NCBI GenBank assembly: GCA_964482685.1 | Contig: CAYZZA010000032.1 | Coordinates: forward strand, 1-14,067 | Length of the DNA stretch: 14,067 bases | From: CAYZZA01 sp964482685 | GTDB lineage: Bacteria; Bacillota; Bacilli; Lactobacillales; Carnobacteriaceae_A | Direction of reading: 5' to 3' | Shown: positions 7,706-14,067 of the stretch, piece by piece | Layout of the letters: each line of letters starts with the position of its first letter | Position numbering within the stretch: the stretch's first letter is position 1 | Notes under the pieces: model-generated | The model's database searches: none | What the model was told of the DNA's origin: nothing | What the model saw: only the letters and a program-made list of their open reading frames with translations | Program-made: the position numbers and the translations under genes

Positions 7706-7728
7706 ACATAGCGCTCATATGTTATACT
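7696..7728 (+). promoter_or_regulatory. msrC extended -10 promoter within a 9-bp inverted repeat
   Basis: TGT-TATACT (7720-7728) is an extended -10 for msrC; a 17-base spacer puts its -35 at 7700-7705 (TAACAA, poor match). The same TGTTATACT is one arm of a perfect 9-bp inverted repeat whose other arm, AGTATAACA, is at 7696-7704; 15 bases separate them. The repeat could be an operator acting on both genes or merely the result of two opposed promoter elements. Confidence 0.55.
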
Positions 7729-7779
7729 AGAAGCGATTTTTACTAATTTTTTTACTATGTGAAATAAAGGAGTGTACAC

Positions 7780-8274
7780 ATGATCAACAAGCAAAATCAC
7801 CCTGTTCTTATACGTCAGCTAGAAGCTTTAGTTGAAGGAGAACCGAATGTAATAGCGAATTTAAGCAATGCTTCAGCCCTTTTATTCCAACATTTTACGC
7901 AAATCAACTGGGCTGGATTTTATCTATATGAAAAAGATTCTAACCAGTTGGTCTTAGGACCTTTCCAAGGAAAGCCTGCATGTCTTCGTATCGACATTGG
8001 GAAAGGTGTCTGTGGAACCTCATTTAAGCAAAGAACTAGTCTCCTTGTTCCTGACGTTACGGCATTCAAGGGGCATATCGTATGTGATGCTGAAAGCCGT
8101 TCTGAAATTGTTGTCCCCCTAGTTAACGAAAAGGGAATCTATGGTGTTTTAGACATTGACGCACCCATTTTAAATCGATTTACAAAAGACGATCAAATCT
8201 TATTAGAATCATTTCGAGATTCATTGATGGCTGTATTCGAACAGTCGCTAAAAGAAGTTGACTTTTATCGCTAG
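7780..8274 (+). CDS. msrC: Free methionine-R-sulfoxide reductase (GAF domain, fRMsr)
   Basis: 164 residues forming a single GAF domain. It reduces free L-methionine-R-sulfoxide to methionine in the cytoplasm, using thioredoxin. The three cysteines that define the enzyme are present: C68 (PACLRIDIG), C78 (GVCGTSF) and C102 (HIVCDAESRSEIVVP). Their spacing of 10 and 24 residues matches E. coli C84/C94/C118, which separates it from regulatory GAF proteins. WAGFYLY near residue 44 is also typical. The start ATG has AAAGGAG about 8 bases upstream. It diverges from ezrA, and no terminator separates it from rpsD, so its mRNA may run on into rpsD. The end of the gene carries the -35 of the rpsD promoter. 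The link to ezrA and rpsD is probably only positional. Confidence 0.93.
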   Translation: MINKQNHPVLIRQLEALVEGEPNVIANLSNASALLFQHFTQINWAGFYLYEKDSNQLVLGPFQGKPACLRIDIGKGVCGTSFKQRTSLLVPDVTAFKGHIVCDAESRSEIVVPLVNEKGIYGVLDIDAPILNRFTKDDQILLESFRDSLMAVFEQSLKEVDFYR

Positions 8275-8286
8275 AAAAGTTATAGT
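8258..8286 (+). promoter_or_regulatory. Sigma-A promoter of rpsD
   Basis: -35 TTGACT (8258-8263), 17-base spacer, -10 TATAGT (8281-8286). The -35 lies inside the last codons of msrC. Transcription should begin near 8293, producing a leader of about 190 nt before rpsD. Confidence 0.8.
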
Positions 8287-8292
8287 TGTTAG

Positions 8293-8475
8293 AGTGTAAA
8301 ATAATGCAGCGATGAAGTGGGGTCCGTGTCCCTAGTATGATGCCTACAGTGCAATACGTTGCTCTGTAGATTGCGCAATTGTGTAACCAGCGGCTGCATC
8401 GGTGAAGATTGAAAGTCATACTATACACAATCCTGAACTTCTACTCTTATTTTACTCCATAAAAATTATTGGAGG
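8293..8475 (+). promoter_or_regulatory. rpsD leader RNA, putative S4-binding autoregulatory pseudoknot
   Basis: Stems read directly: P1 ATGCAGC (8304-8310) with GCTGCAT (8393-8399), and a hairpin CTACAG/CTGTAG (8344-8349/8364-8369) extended by GCAA/TTGC with a UACG loop. Two further stems are TTGCGC/GTGTAA (8371-8376/8381-8386) with an AATT loop, and TAGTATGA (8333-8340) with TCATACTA (8416-8423). The last crosses P1, making an H-type pseudoknot. Close to the start, CTCCA (8455-8459) can pair with TGGAG (8470-8474) of the ribosome binding site. Established: S4 represses its own rpsD mRNA in B. subtilis through a structured leader. That this leader does the same is inferred; the structure was traced by eye. 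Confidence 0.8.
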
Positions 8476-8483
8476 AATAAACT

Positions 8484-9089
8484 ATGTCACGTTATACAGG
8501 ACCAGCATGGAAACAATCCCGTCGACTAGGGATTTCATTATTGGGTACAGGGAAAGAACTTGAGCGTCGTCCGTACCCACCAGGTCAACATGGACCAAAC
8601 AGCCGAATTAAATTGACAGAATACGGATTACAATTAAGAGAGAAACAAAAACTACGTCTGCTTTATGGAATGAATGAACGTCAGTTCTTCAACCTATTTA
8701 CTAAAGCTGGCAAAATTTCTGAAGGTAAACACGGTGATAACTTCATGATCCTTCTTGAACAAAGATTGGACAACTTAGTATACCGTCTTGGCTTTGCATC
8801 AACACGTCGTCAAGCAAGACAATTGGTCAACCACGGCCACATCTTAGTTGATGGAAACCGCGTAAACATTCCTTCATACAGTGTGTCTGTTGGACAAGTC
8901 ATCTCAGTTCGCGAAAAGTCAAAAGATGTTCAAGTAATTAAGGAAGCAGCTGCAGCACTACACAGCCGTCCAGAATTCCTAACATTTGATGAATCTAAAA
9001 TGGAAGGTACGCTTACACGTCTACCTATTCGTGAAGAATTGCCTGCTGAAGTTGAAGAATCATATATCGTTGAGTTCTACAACAGATAA
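8484..9089 (+). CDS. rpsD: 30S ribosomal protein S4
   Basis: 201 residues, the standard length. It is a primary 16S rRNA-binding protein that nucleates assembly of the 30S body and contributes to decoding accuracy. Seen: the N-terminus MSRYTGPAWKQSRRLGISL, then ERRPYPPGQHG (27-37), and a central S4 RNA-binding domain, RLDNLVYRLGFASTRRQARQ, with NHGHILVDGNRVNIPS. The N-terminal CxxC-type zinc ligands are absent, so this is the zinc-independent form. The start ATG has GGAGG (8471-8475) 8 bases upstream. It is transcribed alone from its own promoter, as in B. subtilis, outside the alpha operon, and closes with a strong terminator. The leader probably makes it self-regulated. Confidence 0.98.
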   Translation: MSRYTGPAWKQSRRLGISLLGTGKELERRPYPPGQHGPNSRIKLTEYGLQLREKQKLRLLYGMNERQFFNLFTKAGKISEGKHGDNFMILLEQRLDNLVYRLGFASTRRQARQLVNHGHILVDGNRVNIPSYSVSVGQVISVREKSKDVQVIKEAAAALHSRPEFLTFDESKMEGTLTRLPIREELPAEVEESYIVEFYNR

Positions 9090-9098
9090 ATTGAATAC

Positions 9099-9134
9099 AA
9101 AAAAAGAGTTTGGGATAAACCCAAGCTCTTTTTT
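9099..9134. terminator. Bidirectional terminator between rpsD and the baeRF gene
   Basis: GAGTTTGGG (9106-9114) pairs with CCCAAGCTC (9120-9128) with one T-G pair and a 5-base loop. A runs (9099-9105) and T runs (9129-9134) flank it. It serves rpsD on the plus strand and can also end the converging minus-strand gene. Confidence 0.9.
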
Positions 9135-9171
9135 ATGCTTATTTTTAGATAAAGCGAATTTTAAACACGAA

Positions 9172-10305
9172 TTAATAACGGAGACCTGCCATAATTTTTT
9201 CTGAAGATGGCATTTCGCTACGATTTAGTACGTATACTTCTCCATGGGTATTGAGAACATTCCAAGCTAATTGATTGAGGTAATCATTTCTAGGATTCGA
9301 TTCATATTGTCCGTCCTCATTAATGATTCCTTTTACAACTGTGCCTTCTTCAATAAGTAAATAATCTATTCTACCTTCTAAACTTGCTTGAGCCAAATCA
9401 TCGTATTGTGATTCAAGTCTTAATGCAGGTACTGTCTCGTTGAATTTTGTAACTAACTTAGTTAGCCTTTGTTCGGTCAATGTTTTAATGGCCTTTATTG
9501 TTTCTTTTTGAATTTCTAGATTGCTCAATTGTGCAGGCGACTTTTTAATCGCAACATCTGAAAGGAATTGATTGGATGATATTTTTCTGAAAATAGCTTC
9601 GTTTTCTAATAAAGTAAACAAAACGACCGGTAATTGCATGTCTTTTGAATAGTGTTCGTATACATATTCATCCACAATTCTAAAGTAGTTTGTTTGATCA
9701 ATTTCTTTTTCTTTCCTTGTTTCATTATGGCCATGGAACATGCCAGTACCACCTCCGGCACCCCCATAGCTTCCAACGTTTAGTTCTCCACCAGTTTTAA
9801 CTGTGCCTAATGCCTTTTCTAAGGTATTTGGCGCGTCTTCTGGCAACTCTATCTCATCAATTGTAAATTGTTTTCCATTAAATAATTTAAAATCTTCATT
9901 CGTCAAAACTAATACATGGTAGTGTTTGTTGAATTGAAAATCTCTTACTAATGGAAGGATATTGGGCTGTTTTGATACGAACACAGATTTTCCAATTCCT
10001 TCAGAAAGCATGTAATAGTAACATGCGCTAGGAGTAATGTAAAAAACAATCCCACCATTTCTCTTTCGCCAAAAATCAGTTTGAGCATTTAAGTCAGAAA
10101 CTTGTGCGTAGATTTCATTCCAAACATCTTCGCCGACGTCATGAATCACACGTTCTTTCGCTTCTTTGATTAAATTATCAAATTGAATTTTGTCTTTTTC
10201 ATCATCAAATGGAGCTTCTTCAATGTCCATTGTGAGAGTCACAACAGCTTTTTCTTTTGTATTTTTTAGTTCTTCTGCTGGAAAAGTAAAGAGTTCTTTC
10301 ATCAT
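9172..10305 (-). CDS. Bacterial archaeo-eukaryotic release factor-like (baeRF) protein
   Basis: 377 residues with a layout resembling eRF1/Pelota-type proteins of the baeRF group; assigned by pattern, not by search. N-terminal part (about 1-155): DKIQFDNLIKEAKERV, FWRKRNGGIVFYITPSACYY and HYHVLVLTNEDFKLFNG. Middle part (about 155-275): a glycine-rich loop GGAGGGTGMFHGH (181-193), followed by YFRIVDEYVYEHY and LPVVLFTLLENEAIFRKIS. C-terminal part (about 300-377): GRIDYLLIEEGTVVKGII, then a long helix and GEVYVLNRSEMPSSEKIMAGLRY, like the L7Ae-type domain 3 of eRF1. Members of the group are proposed, mostly from comparative genomics, to act on stalled ribosomes; no activity is shown here. The start is the first of two ATGs, with GGAGGG 7 bases upstream. 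It stands alone, convergent with rpsD, with no clear promoter seen. Family 6 is my best guess. Confidence 0.72.
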   Translation of the reverse strand: MMKELFTFPAEELKNTKEKAVVTLTMDIEEAPFDDEKDKIQFDNLIKEAKERVIHDVGEDVWNEIYAQVSDLNAQTDFWRKRNGGIVFYITPSACYYYMLSEGIGKSVFVSKQPNILPLVRDFQFNKHYHVLVLTNEDFKLFNGKQFTIDEIELPEDAPNTLEKALGTVKTGGELNVGSYGGAGGGTGMFHGHNETRKEKEIDQTNYFRIVDEYVYEHYSKDMQLPVVLFTLLENEAIFRKISSNQFLSDVAIKKSPAQLSNLEIQKETIKAIKTLTEQRLTKLVTKFNETVPALRLESQYDDLAQASLEGRIDYLLIEEGTVVKGIINEDGQYESNPRNDYLNQLAWNVLNTHGEVYVLNRSEMPSSEKIMAGLRY

Positions 10306-10399
10306 GTAATCGCCCTCCGCTTTCTTATACTTTATACCTTCAGTCTATGTGAAACTATGGATAAAGTAAAAGAAAACGCATTGCTCCAGTATTTTACGC

Positions 10400-11098
10400 T
10401 TAAGAGGTTAGAGAACCTAGCAACTTTAAAACCATTTCAGCCGATTTCTTGCCTGCTTCTATTATAAAAGTGTCAAACGATTCCACAGCATCTCCATCTG
10501 CCGTATCTGAAACAGCTCGAATAATTAAAAATGGTACGTCAAATCTAGAACACGTTTGAGCCACTGCAGCCCCTTCCATTTCAACAACAAAGACATCTGG
10601 AAAATTGGCTTGTATATCTTTTAGTTGTTGCCCTCCCGAAACAAAACTATCGCCTGAGACAATGATACCTTCTTTTACTTGTAAACCAATACTTTCAGCA
10701 GCTAACCTAGTGGCTTTTCGAAGAAACTCAGACGAAGAATAAGTAGCAGGCATACCGGGAACTTGTCCTATCTCATACCCAAATACTGTGACATCTACAT
10801 CAAAATAGCTCATCTCGGTAGATAAAACCACATCTCCAATATGCAACCCTCTGGCTATTCCCCCACCAGATCCCGTGTTGATAATGGCTTCACATCCAAA
10901 TTGTTGGATCAAACAAACAGTTGCGATAGACGCATTAACTTTTCCAATACCAGATTTAACTAAAACAACTGGTTTTTCTAGTAATGTCCCTTCAATAAAC
11001 AACATCCCTGCAATTTCTGTCTTTTGTATATCCACTATTAATTCTTGAAGCACATTTATTTCTTGCTCCATTGCTGCAATGATACCTACCTTATCCAT
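10400..11098 (-). CDS. mtnN: 5'-methylthioadenosine/S-adenosylhomocysteine nucleosidase
   Basis: 232 residues. It hydrolyses MTA and SAH to adenine plus the thioribose product, feeding methionine salvage and the LuxS pathway. Catalytic residues align with E. coli MTAN: E13 in AAMEQE, E175 in VVEMEGAA and D198 in RAVSDTAD. KSGIGKVNA (48-56) and NTGSGGG (74-80) are also typical. The start is ATG 11096-11098, giving MDKVGIIAAMEQE, because AAGGAG lies just upstream and the family begins here; an in-frame ATG 12 codons earlier would add an atypical, highly charged tail. It lies 32 bases after the MacP-like gene and is co-transcribed with it. In streptococci the same pair follows glmU and a Nudix gene; neither is present here. 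No good terminator was found downstream. Confidence 0.96.
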   Translation of the reverse strand: MDKVGIIAAMEQEINVLQELIVDIQKTEIAGMLFIEGTLLEKPVVLVKSGIGKVNASIATVCLIQQFGCEAIINTGSGGGIARGLHIGDVVLSTEMSYFDVDVTVFGYEIGQVPGMPATYSSSEFLRKATRLAAESIGLQVKEGIIVSGDSFVSGGQQLKDIQANFPDVFVVEMEGAAVAQTCSRFDVPFLIIRAVSDTADGDAVESFDTFIIEAGKKSAEMVLKLLGSLTS

Positions 11099-11130
11099 AC
11101 AGTCTCCTTCTTTTTCATTTATTCTATTCT

Positions 11131-11388
11131 TCAAAAGAAAAACACAAGAACCAAAACAAGAATCAATAGCGTAAATACAACGCCTATTGCTCTATTCAAT
11201 CTTTTATCTACTTGCCTGTAGCGGTCTTGTTCAATTTGTCTGCTCTTGCTTGTTCTTCCTTCTTTAGACAACTTTTTTTCATATTTTCTTTCTGCTTTGT
11301 TTCTAGCTCGCTCTCTCTTTTTTCTAGCGCGTATTGCCTGTCTTTTTTCTTTTTTGCGCTCTTTTCGTGTTTGCTTATTTTCAACCAT
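11131..11388 (-). CDS. Small basic single-pass membrane protein, MacP-like
   Basis: 85 residues. Residues 1-65 are very rich in Lys and Arg (for example TRKERKKEKRQAIRARKKRE), probably cytoplasmic and helical. SKSRQIEQDRYRQVDKRLNR (47-66) leads into one C-terminal transmembrane segment (about 67-85, GVVFTLLILVLVLVFFF) that ends the protein. From memory, MacP of S. pneumoniae, the StkP-phosphorylated activator of PBP2a, also has an SRRIE-type stretch before a C-terminal membrane helix and is encoded directly upstream of the MTA/SAH nucleosidase. Position and shape therefore suggest a MacP relative, but the N-terminal half differs and no alignment was run. The start ATG at 11386-11388 is chosen because AAAGGA lies 9 bases upstream; two earlier in-frame ATGs have no proper ribosome binding site. 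No clear promoter was found. Confidence 0.7.
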   Translation of the reverse strand: MVENKQTRKERKKEKRQAIRARKKRERARNKAERKYEKKLSKEGRTSKSRQIEQDRYRQVDKRLNRAIGVVFTLLILVLVLVFFF

Positions 11389-11574
11389 CTTGCTCATTCC
11401 TTTTATCACACGCTTTAAACTAATAATTCCACACAAACTTTTTGTCGCTTGTCCCCAACACAGAATATCTTTTTAAAGGATGCCCTTTCTTGTATCATAC
11501 CTTTTTTTGCGTTCGGATGCATGCGTATTTTAAAACTTCCATCTTTAGTCCCATTCTTCCTTCTTATCTTTTTG
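11389..11574. other. Intergenic region between the MacP-like gene and the xpaC promoter
   Basis: No gene or convincing minus-strand promoter was seen in this divergent spacer. It holds a weak AAAGG/CCTTT hairpin (11476-11489) and AT-rich sequence. The minus-strand TATGAT near 11495 has no matching -35. Confidence 0.5.
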
Positions 11575-11583
11575 TGTTAAAAT
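11575..11583 (+). promoter_or_regulatory. Candidate extended -10 promoter of xpaC-telA
   Basis: TGT-TAAAAT at 11575-11583 fits an extended -10 element; no good -35 was seen at 17 bases. A start near 11590 would give a leader of about 67 nt. Moderate support only. Confidence 0.45.
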
Positions 11584-11656
11584 AAATGAGGGTAGACACA
11601 ACTATGTCCGTATTCTTATTTAAGTTAATTAAAATTAAAAAATGGAGTGGATAAGC

Positions 11657-12364
11657 ATGAAACGCTATATAGACGACGCCAAAGATATTGTTTTGTTTTC
11701 AGTATCAAGCATCATAATAATAGGATTGTTCTTCTTTCTCTTACTCGTAAATATTGATTTTTGGATTTCGGTTTTCATTACATTCATGGTGGGGGGATTT
11801 TTATTCTACACCCAAAGAGAGCAATCGCTCGAAAAGAAGATGAAGAAACCTCGTCTTAGCCCGCTCACGGCAGACAAAGAAACTTTTTATCGTTCGAAAG
11901 GATTACAAAAAGAAGAAATAGTCTTTTTTAGAGAAACCATGCAAACGGCACAGTTCCAAATTATAGAAACTGAAAAAAACTTTTCAGCCGTTGCTAAATT
12001 AAAAGCTATTGAACATAGACACAATGTCGTACGAATTGCAAAAGCACTTTTCAAAGAAATTACTCAAGCCCCTGATCGACTACATGAAGTAGATCAATTT
12101 TTATATGTTCATCTTCCTTCACTTATGGAGCTGACTAGCAAATACATTGAGATTGATCAGCATAAGGCCAAAAGCAAATCAACTTATGATATTCTAGAAA
12201 AAAGTGCAGAAACTATTGATGAATTAAGTCAATTAATTATTGAAGATTATGTAGCGTTTAAATCAGACGATCTTGATGATATGGAAATTGAGGTAGAACT
12301 TGCAAAACGGACTATTGAACGTGATAATGAATTCACCACATCTATCGAACAAGATAGGTATTAA
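11657..12364 (+). CDS. xpaC: XpaC-family membrane protein (5-bromo-4-chloroindolyl phosphate hydrolysis family)
   Basis: 235 residues. Two transmembrane helices near the N-terminus (about 12-31 and 34-52) are followed by a basic, helical cytoplasmic body. ETFYRSKGLQKEEIVFFRETM and KLKAIEHRHNVVRIAKALFKEI are features seen in the XpaC family. The biochemical function is not known; the family name comes from a colour assay in B. subtilis. In B. subtilis xpaC sits directly before yaaN, a telA homologue, and the same order is found here. The start ATG at 11657 is preferred because GGAG (11644-11647) lies 9 bases upstream; the ATG five codons earlier at 11642 has no ribosome binding site. The gene ends 21 bases before telA. 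Confidence 0.85.
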   Translation: MKRYIDDAKDIVLFSVSSIIIIGLFFFLLLVNIDFWISVFITFMVGGFLFYTQREQSLEKKMKKPRLSPLTADKETFYRSKGLQKEEIVFFRETMQTAQFQIIETEKNFSAVAKLKAIEHRHNVVRIAKALFKEITQAPDRLHEVDQFLYVHLPSLMELTSKYIEIDQHKAKSKSTYDILEKSAETIDELSQLIIEDYVAFKSDDLDDMEIEVELAKRTIERDNEFTTSIEQDRY

Positions 12365-12385
12365 TACACAAGGAGGCTTTTACGC

Positions 12386-13600
12386 ATGAATGATTCTCAA
12401 AAACCGATTCTAACGGAAGAAAACGAAAAAAATGTAAACAACGAGTTAGAAGATTTACTAACTTCCTCTCTTGACTTTCCCTCATTGGACTCTCTTGGGG
12501 AAGAGCAAAGCTCATCCTCTATTGCAATGAATGAAAGCCCTAAATTAATCGATTCTCTTTCTAAAGAAAGACAAAGACAAGCGTACGAACTAGCCGCACA
12601 AATCAACACTGAGGATACAGACTCTATTCTTGAATATGGAGCTGCTGCGCAACAAAAGCTAGGAGAATTTTCACACTCCATGTTGAATCATGTCCAGTCT
12701 CAAGAGACCGGCACGATTGGAGTCACTTTAAACGATTTAATGTACAAGTTAAAAGAAGCGAATCCAGATGATTTAATTGCTCCTGATCGGAATGTATTTC
12801 AGAAATTATTTGGGAAGATTAATCGTTCCATTTATGAAATTACAGCCAAATATCAAAAAATAGGCGCACAAGTAGATAAAATTGCTGTAAAATTGGATAA
12901 AGAAAAAAATGATTTATTAAAAGATAATCACGTGTTGGAACAATTGTACCAAAAAAATGTTGACTATTTTGATGCTTTAAACTTATACATCGCTGCAGGT
13001 GAACTTAAAATTGAAGAGTTACTTCGTACAACCATCCCTGAAGCTGTAAAGGTTGCTGAATCTAGCACAAATCAAATGGATACACAGCGTGTCAATGACC
13101 TCAATCAATTTTTAGATCGCCTAGAAAAAAGAACTCATGATTTAAAACTCGCACGCCAAATGACCATTCAGCAAGCTCCACAAATTCGTTTGATTCAAAA
13201 TACAAACCAAGCATTATCAGAAAAAATACAAACATCAATCAATACAGCAATTCCTTTGTGGAAAAATCAAATTGTCATTGCTCTAACCTTGTTGCGTCAA
13301 AAACAAGCTATTACAGCACAAAGACAGGTCTCTGAAACAACCAACGAATTGATGCAAAAGAATTCAAAAATGTTGAAACAGTCCACGATTGAAACAGCAA
13401 AAGAAAATGAACGTGGAGTGATAGACATCGAAACTCTCGAACAAACTCAAACAGATTTAGTTGAAACTCTTCAAGAAACATTAGCTATCCAACAACAAGG
13501 GCGCATCAAACGAAAAGAAGCTGAAAAACAATTGTCTCAGATGGAAAACAGTTTACGTGAACAACTTCTTTTGATGACCACAAACAAATCCTCTGAGTAA
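12386..13600 (+). CDS. telA: TelA-family toxic anion resistance protein
   Basis: 404 residues, the usual length for the TelA/YaaN family. The first 60 or so residues are acidic, Ser-rich and probably disordered. The rest is almost wholly alpha-helical coiled coil with no membrane segment, so it is likely cytoplasmic. Family-like stretches are ERQRQAYELAAQIN, LGEFSHSMLNHVQSQETGTI and NRSIYEITAKYQKI. Homologues were first linked to tellurite resistance; in Listeria a telA gene contributes to tolerance of nisin and other cell-envelope antimicrobials. Whether either role applies here is not shown. The start ATG at 12386 has AGGAGG 9 bases upstream. It is co-transcribed with xpaC, which probably supplies the membrane partner. 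No terminator separates it from the next gene. Confidence 0.9.
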   Translation: MNDSQKPILTEENEKNVNNELEDLLTSSLDFPSLDSLGEEQSSSSIAMNESPKLIDSLSKERQRQAYELAAQINTEDTDSILEYGAAAQQKLGEFSHSMLNHVQSQETGTIGVTLNDLMYKLKEANPDDLIAPDRNVFQKLFGKINRSIYEITAKYQKIGAQVDKIAVKLDKEKNDLLKDNHVLEQLYQKNVDYFDALNLYIAAGELKIEELLRTTIPEAVKVAESSTNQMDTQRVNDLNQFLDRLEKRTHDLKLARQMTIQQAPQIRLIQNTNQALSEKIQTSINTAIPLWKNQIVIALTLLRQKQAITAQRQVSETTNELMQKNSKMLKQSTIETAKENERGVIDIETLEQTQTDLVETLQETLAIQQQGRIKRKEAEKQLSQMENSLREQLLLMTTNKSSE

Positions 13601-13654
13601 AAATATACCTCTGAACTCTTTGGACGCTTATACTTGTGTATGTATGCATATAAT

Positions 13655-13683
13655 TTGAACATTTTATAGGCAAGTCGTATACT
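13655..13683 (+). promoter_or_regulatory. Sigma-A promoter of the GlsB/YeaQ-type gene
   Basis: -35 TTGAAC (13655-13660), 17-base spacer, -10 TATACT (13678-13683); start near 13690, about 29 bases before the ATG. This lets the small membrane protein be made independently of telA. Confidence 0.75.
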
Positions 13684-13718
13684 AAATGTGTAAGTAAAGA
13701 AAAGAGGTGAACTTTACT

Positions 13719-13967
13719 ATGTTTGGTTTATTATGGTCATTAATTGTTGGTGGACTTATTGGAGCGGTTGCTGGAATGATTGTTGGAAAAGACGTACCAG
13801 GTGGAGTAATTGGAAACATCGTAGCTGGTTTCTTAGGATCGTGGGTTGCGTCTTTTTTCCTTAAAGATGTCGGACCAGTGATTGGTGGATTTGCCATTAT
13901 TCCAGCTATTGTGGGAGCTATGATTGTAGTTTTTCTTTTCTCACTTATTGTTGGAAGAAGCTCTTGA
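13719..13967 (+). CDS. GlsB/YeaQ/YmgE-family stress-response membrane protein
   Basis: 82 residues, normal for this family of tiny integral membrane proteins (transglycosylase-associated protein family in older naming). Three hydrophobic segments: about 3-22 (LLWSLIVGGLIGAVAGMIVG), 28-47 with the glycines of GGVIGNIVAGFLGSW, and 55-79. The glycine-rich IVGGLIGAVAG start is the family mark. In Enterococcus, GlsB is linked to bile-salt stress; the molecular role is unknown. The start is ATG 13719 with AGAGGTG 9 bases upstream and the typical MFGLLWSLI N-terminus. A GTG four codons earlier lies within that ribosome binding site and is rejected. It has its own promoter, stands between telA and a terminator, and no Asp23/Gls24 partner gene is in view. 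Confidence 0.9.
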   Translation: MFGLLWSLIVGGLIGAVAGMIVGKDVPGGVIGNIVAGFLGSWVASFFLKDVGPVIGGFAIIPAIVGAMIVVFLFSLIVGRSS

Positions 13968-13995
13968 TTGATTCATTGTTATGCATATAAAGATG

Positions 13996-14051
13996 AAAGC
14001 GTGCCTCCTCATTTTGGTGTATAAAGCATCACAATGAAGGGGCACGCTTTT
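13996..14051 (+). terminator. Rho-independent terminator of the GlsB-type gene
   Basis: AAAGCGTGCC (13996-14005) pairs perfectly with GGCACGCTTT (14041-14050). The stem continues with bulges through CATT/AATG to an apical TGGTG/CATCA stem. A T-rich tail follows. It ends the xpaC-telA-GlsB stretch. Confidence 0.88.
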
Positions 14052-14067
14052 GAATTCTTTTTCAAAT

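Noticed and set aside
8403..8426. TTGAAA and TATAC elements as an inner rpsD promoter
   Set aside because: Spacing is wrong for a sigma-A promoter, and the bases are better explained by the pseudoknot arm at 8416-8423.
8180..8428. Minus-strand open frame across the end of msrC and the rpsD leader
   Set aside because: It overlaps a structured leader with a strong promoter on the other strand, and has no family likeness.
10341..10399. Terminator after mtnN
   Set aside because: GCG-containing segments there are not inverted complements; no stable stem with a T run was found.
11476..11489. AAAGG/CCTTT hairpin as a terminator
   Set aside because: Only five pairs and no directly following T run; no gene ends beside it.
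12397..12681. Minus-strand open frame inside telA
   Set aside because: Shadow of the Ser/Glu-rich telA N-terminus with no start signal.

Overview
The window is chromosomal DNA from a low-GC Firmicute of the order Lactobacillales. Evidence is the AT-rich sequence, strong GGAGG-type ribosome binding sites, an EzrA division protein, a T-box-controlled valS, a zinc-free ribosomal protein S4, and a small MacP-like membrane protein next to mtnN. Carnobacteriaceae or Enterococcaceae relatives fit best; this is an inference and the genus cannot be fixed. No mobile element, prophage, CRISPR array, tRNA or rRNA gene was seen. Most genes are core or housekeeping genes.

Left part, minus strand, in order of transcription: ezrA (division ring regulator), the valS T-box leader, valS, a HAD phosphatase, radC, a cold-shock gene csp with its own promoter and terminator, and mreB, which runs off the left edge. 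The junctions are distinctive. The valS leader carries a readable GUA (Val) specifier and a terminator/antiterminator. A 16-bp hairpin between the HAD gene and radC contains the radC Shine-Dalgarno sequence. csp sits as a self-contained unit between radC and mreB, genes that are adjacent in many Bacilli.

Middle: ezrA and msrC (free methionine-R-sulfoxide reductase) diverge from one compact region. The ezrA promoter and the proposed msrC promoter occupy the same -35 segment. rpsD follows msrC from a promoter inside the end of msrC, and has a leader of about 190 nt in which an H-type pseudoknot can be traced, as expected for S4 autoregulation. A bidirectional terminator separates rpsD from a convergent gene for a bacterial eRF1/Pelota-like (baeRF) protein.

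Right part: a minus-strand pair of a MacP-like basic membrane protein and mtnN (MTA/SAH nucleosidase), diverging from a plus-strand xpaC-telA pair and a small GlsB/YeaQ-type membrane protein with its own promoter and a strong terminator. Recurring themes are the cell envelope and division (mreB, ezrA, MacP-like, xpaC/telA, glsB) and translation (valS, rpsD, baeRF). The best candidates for something under-described are the baeRF protein, the MacP-like protein and the radC hairpin.
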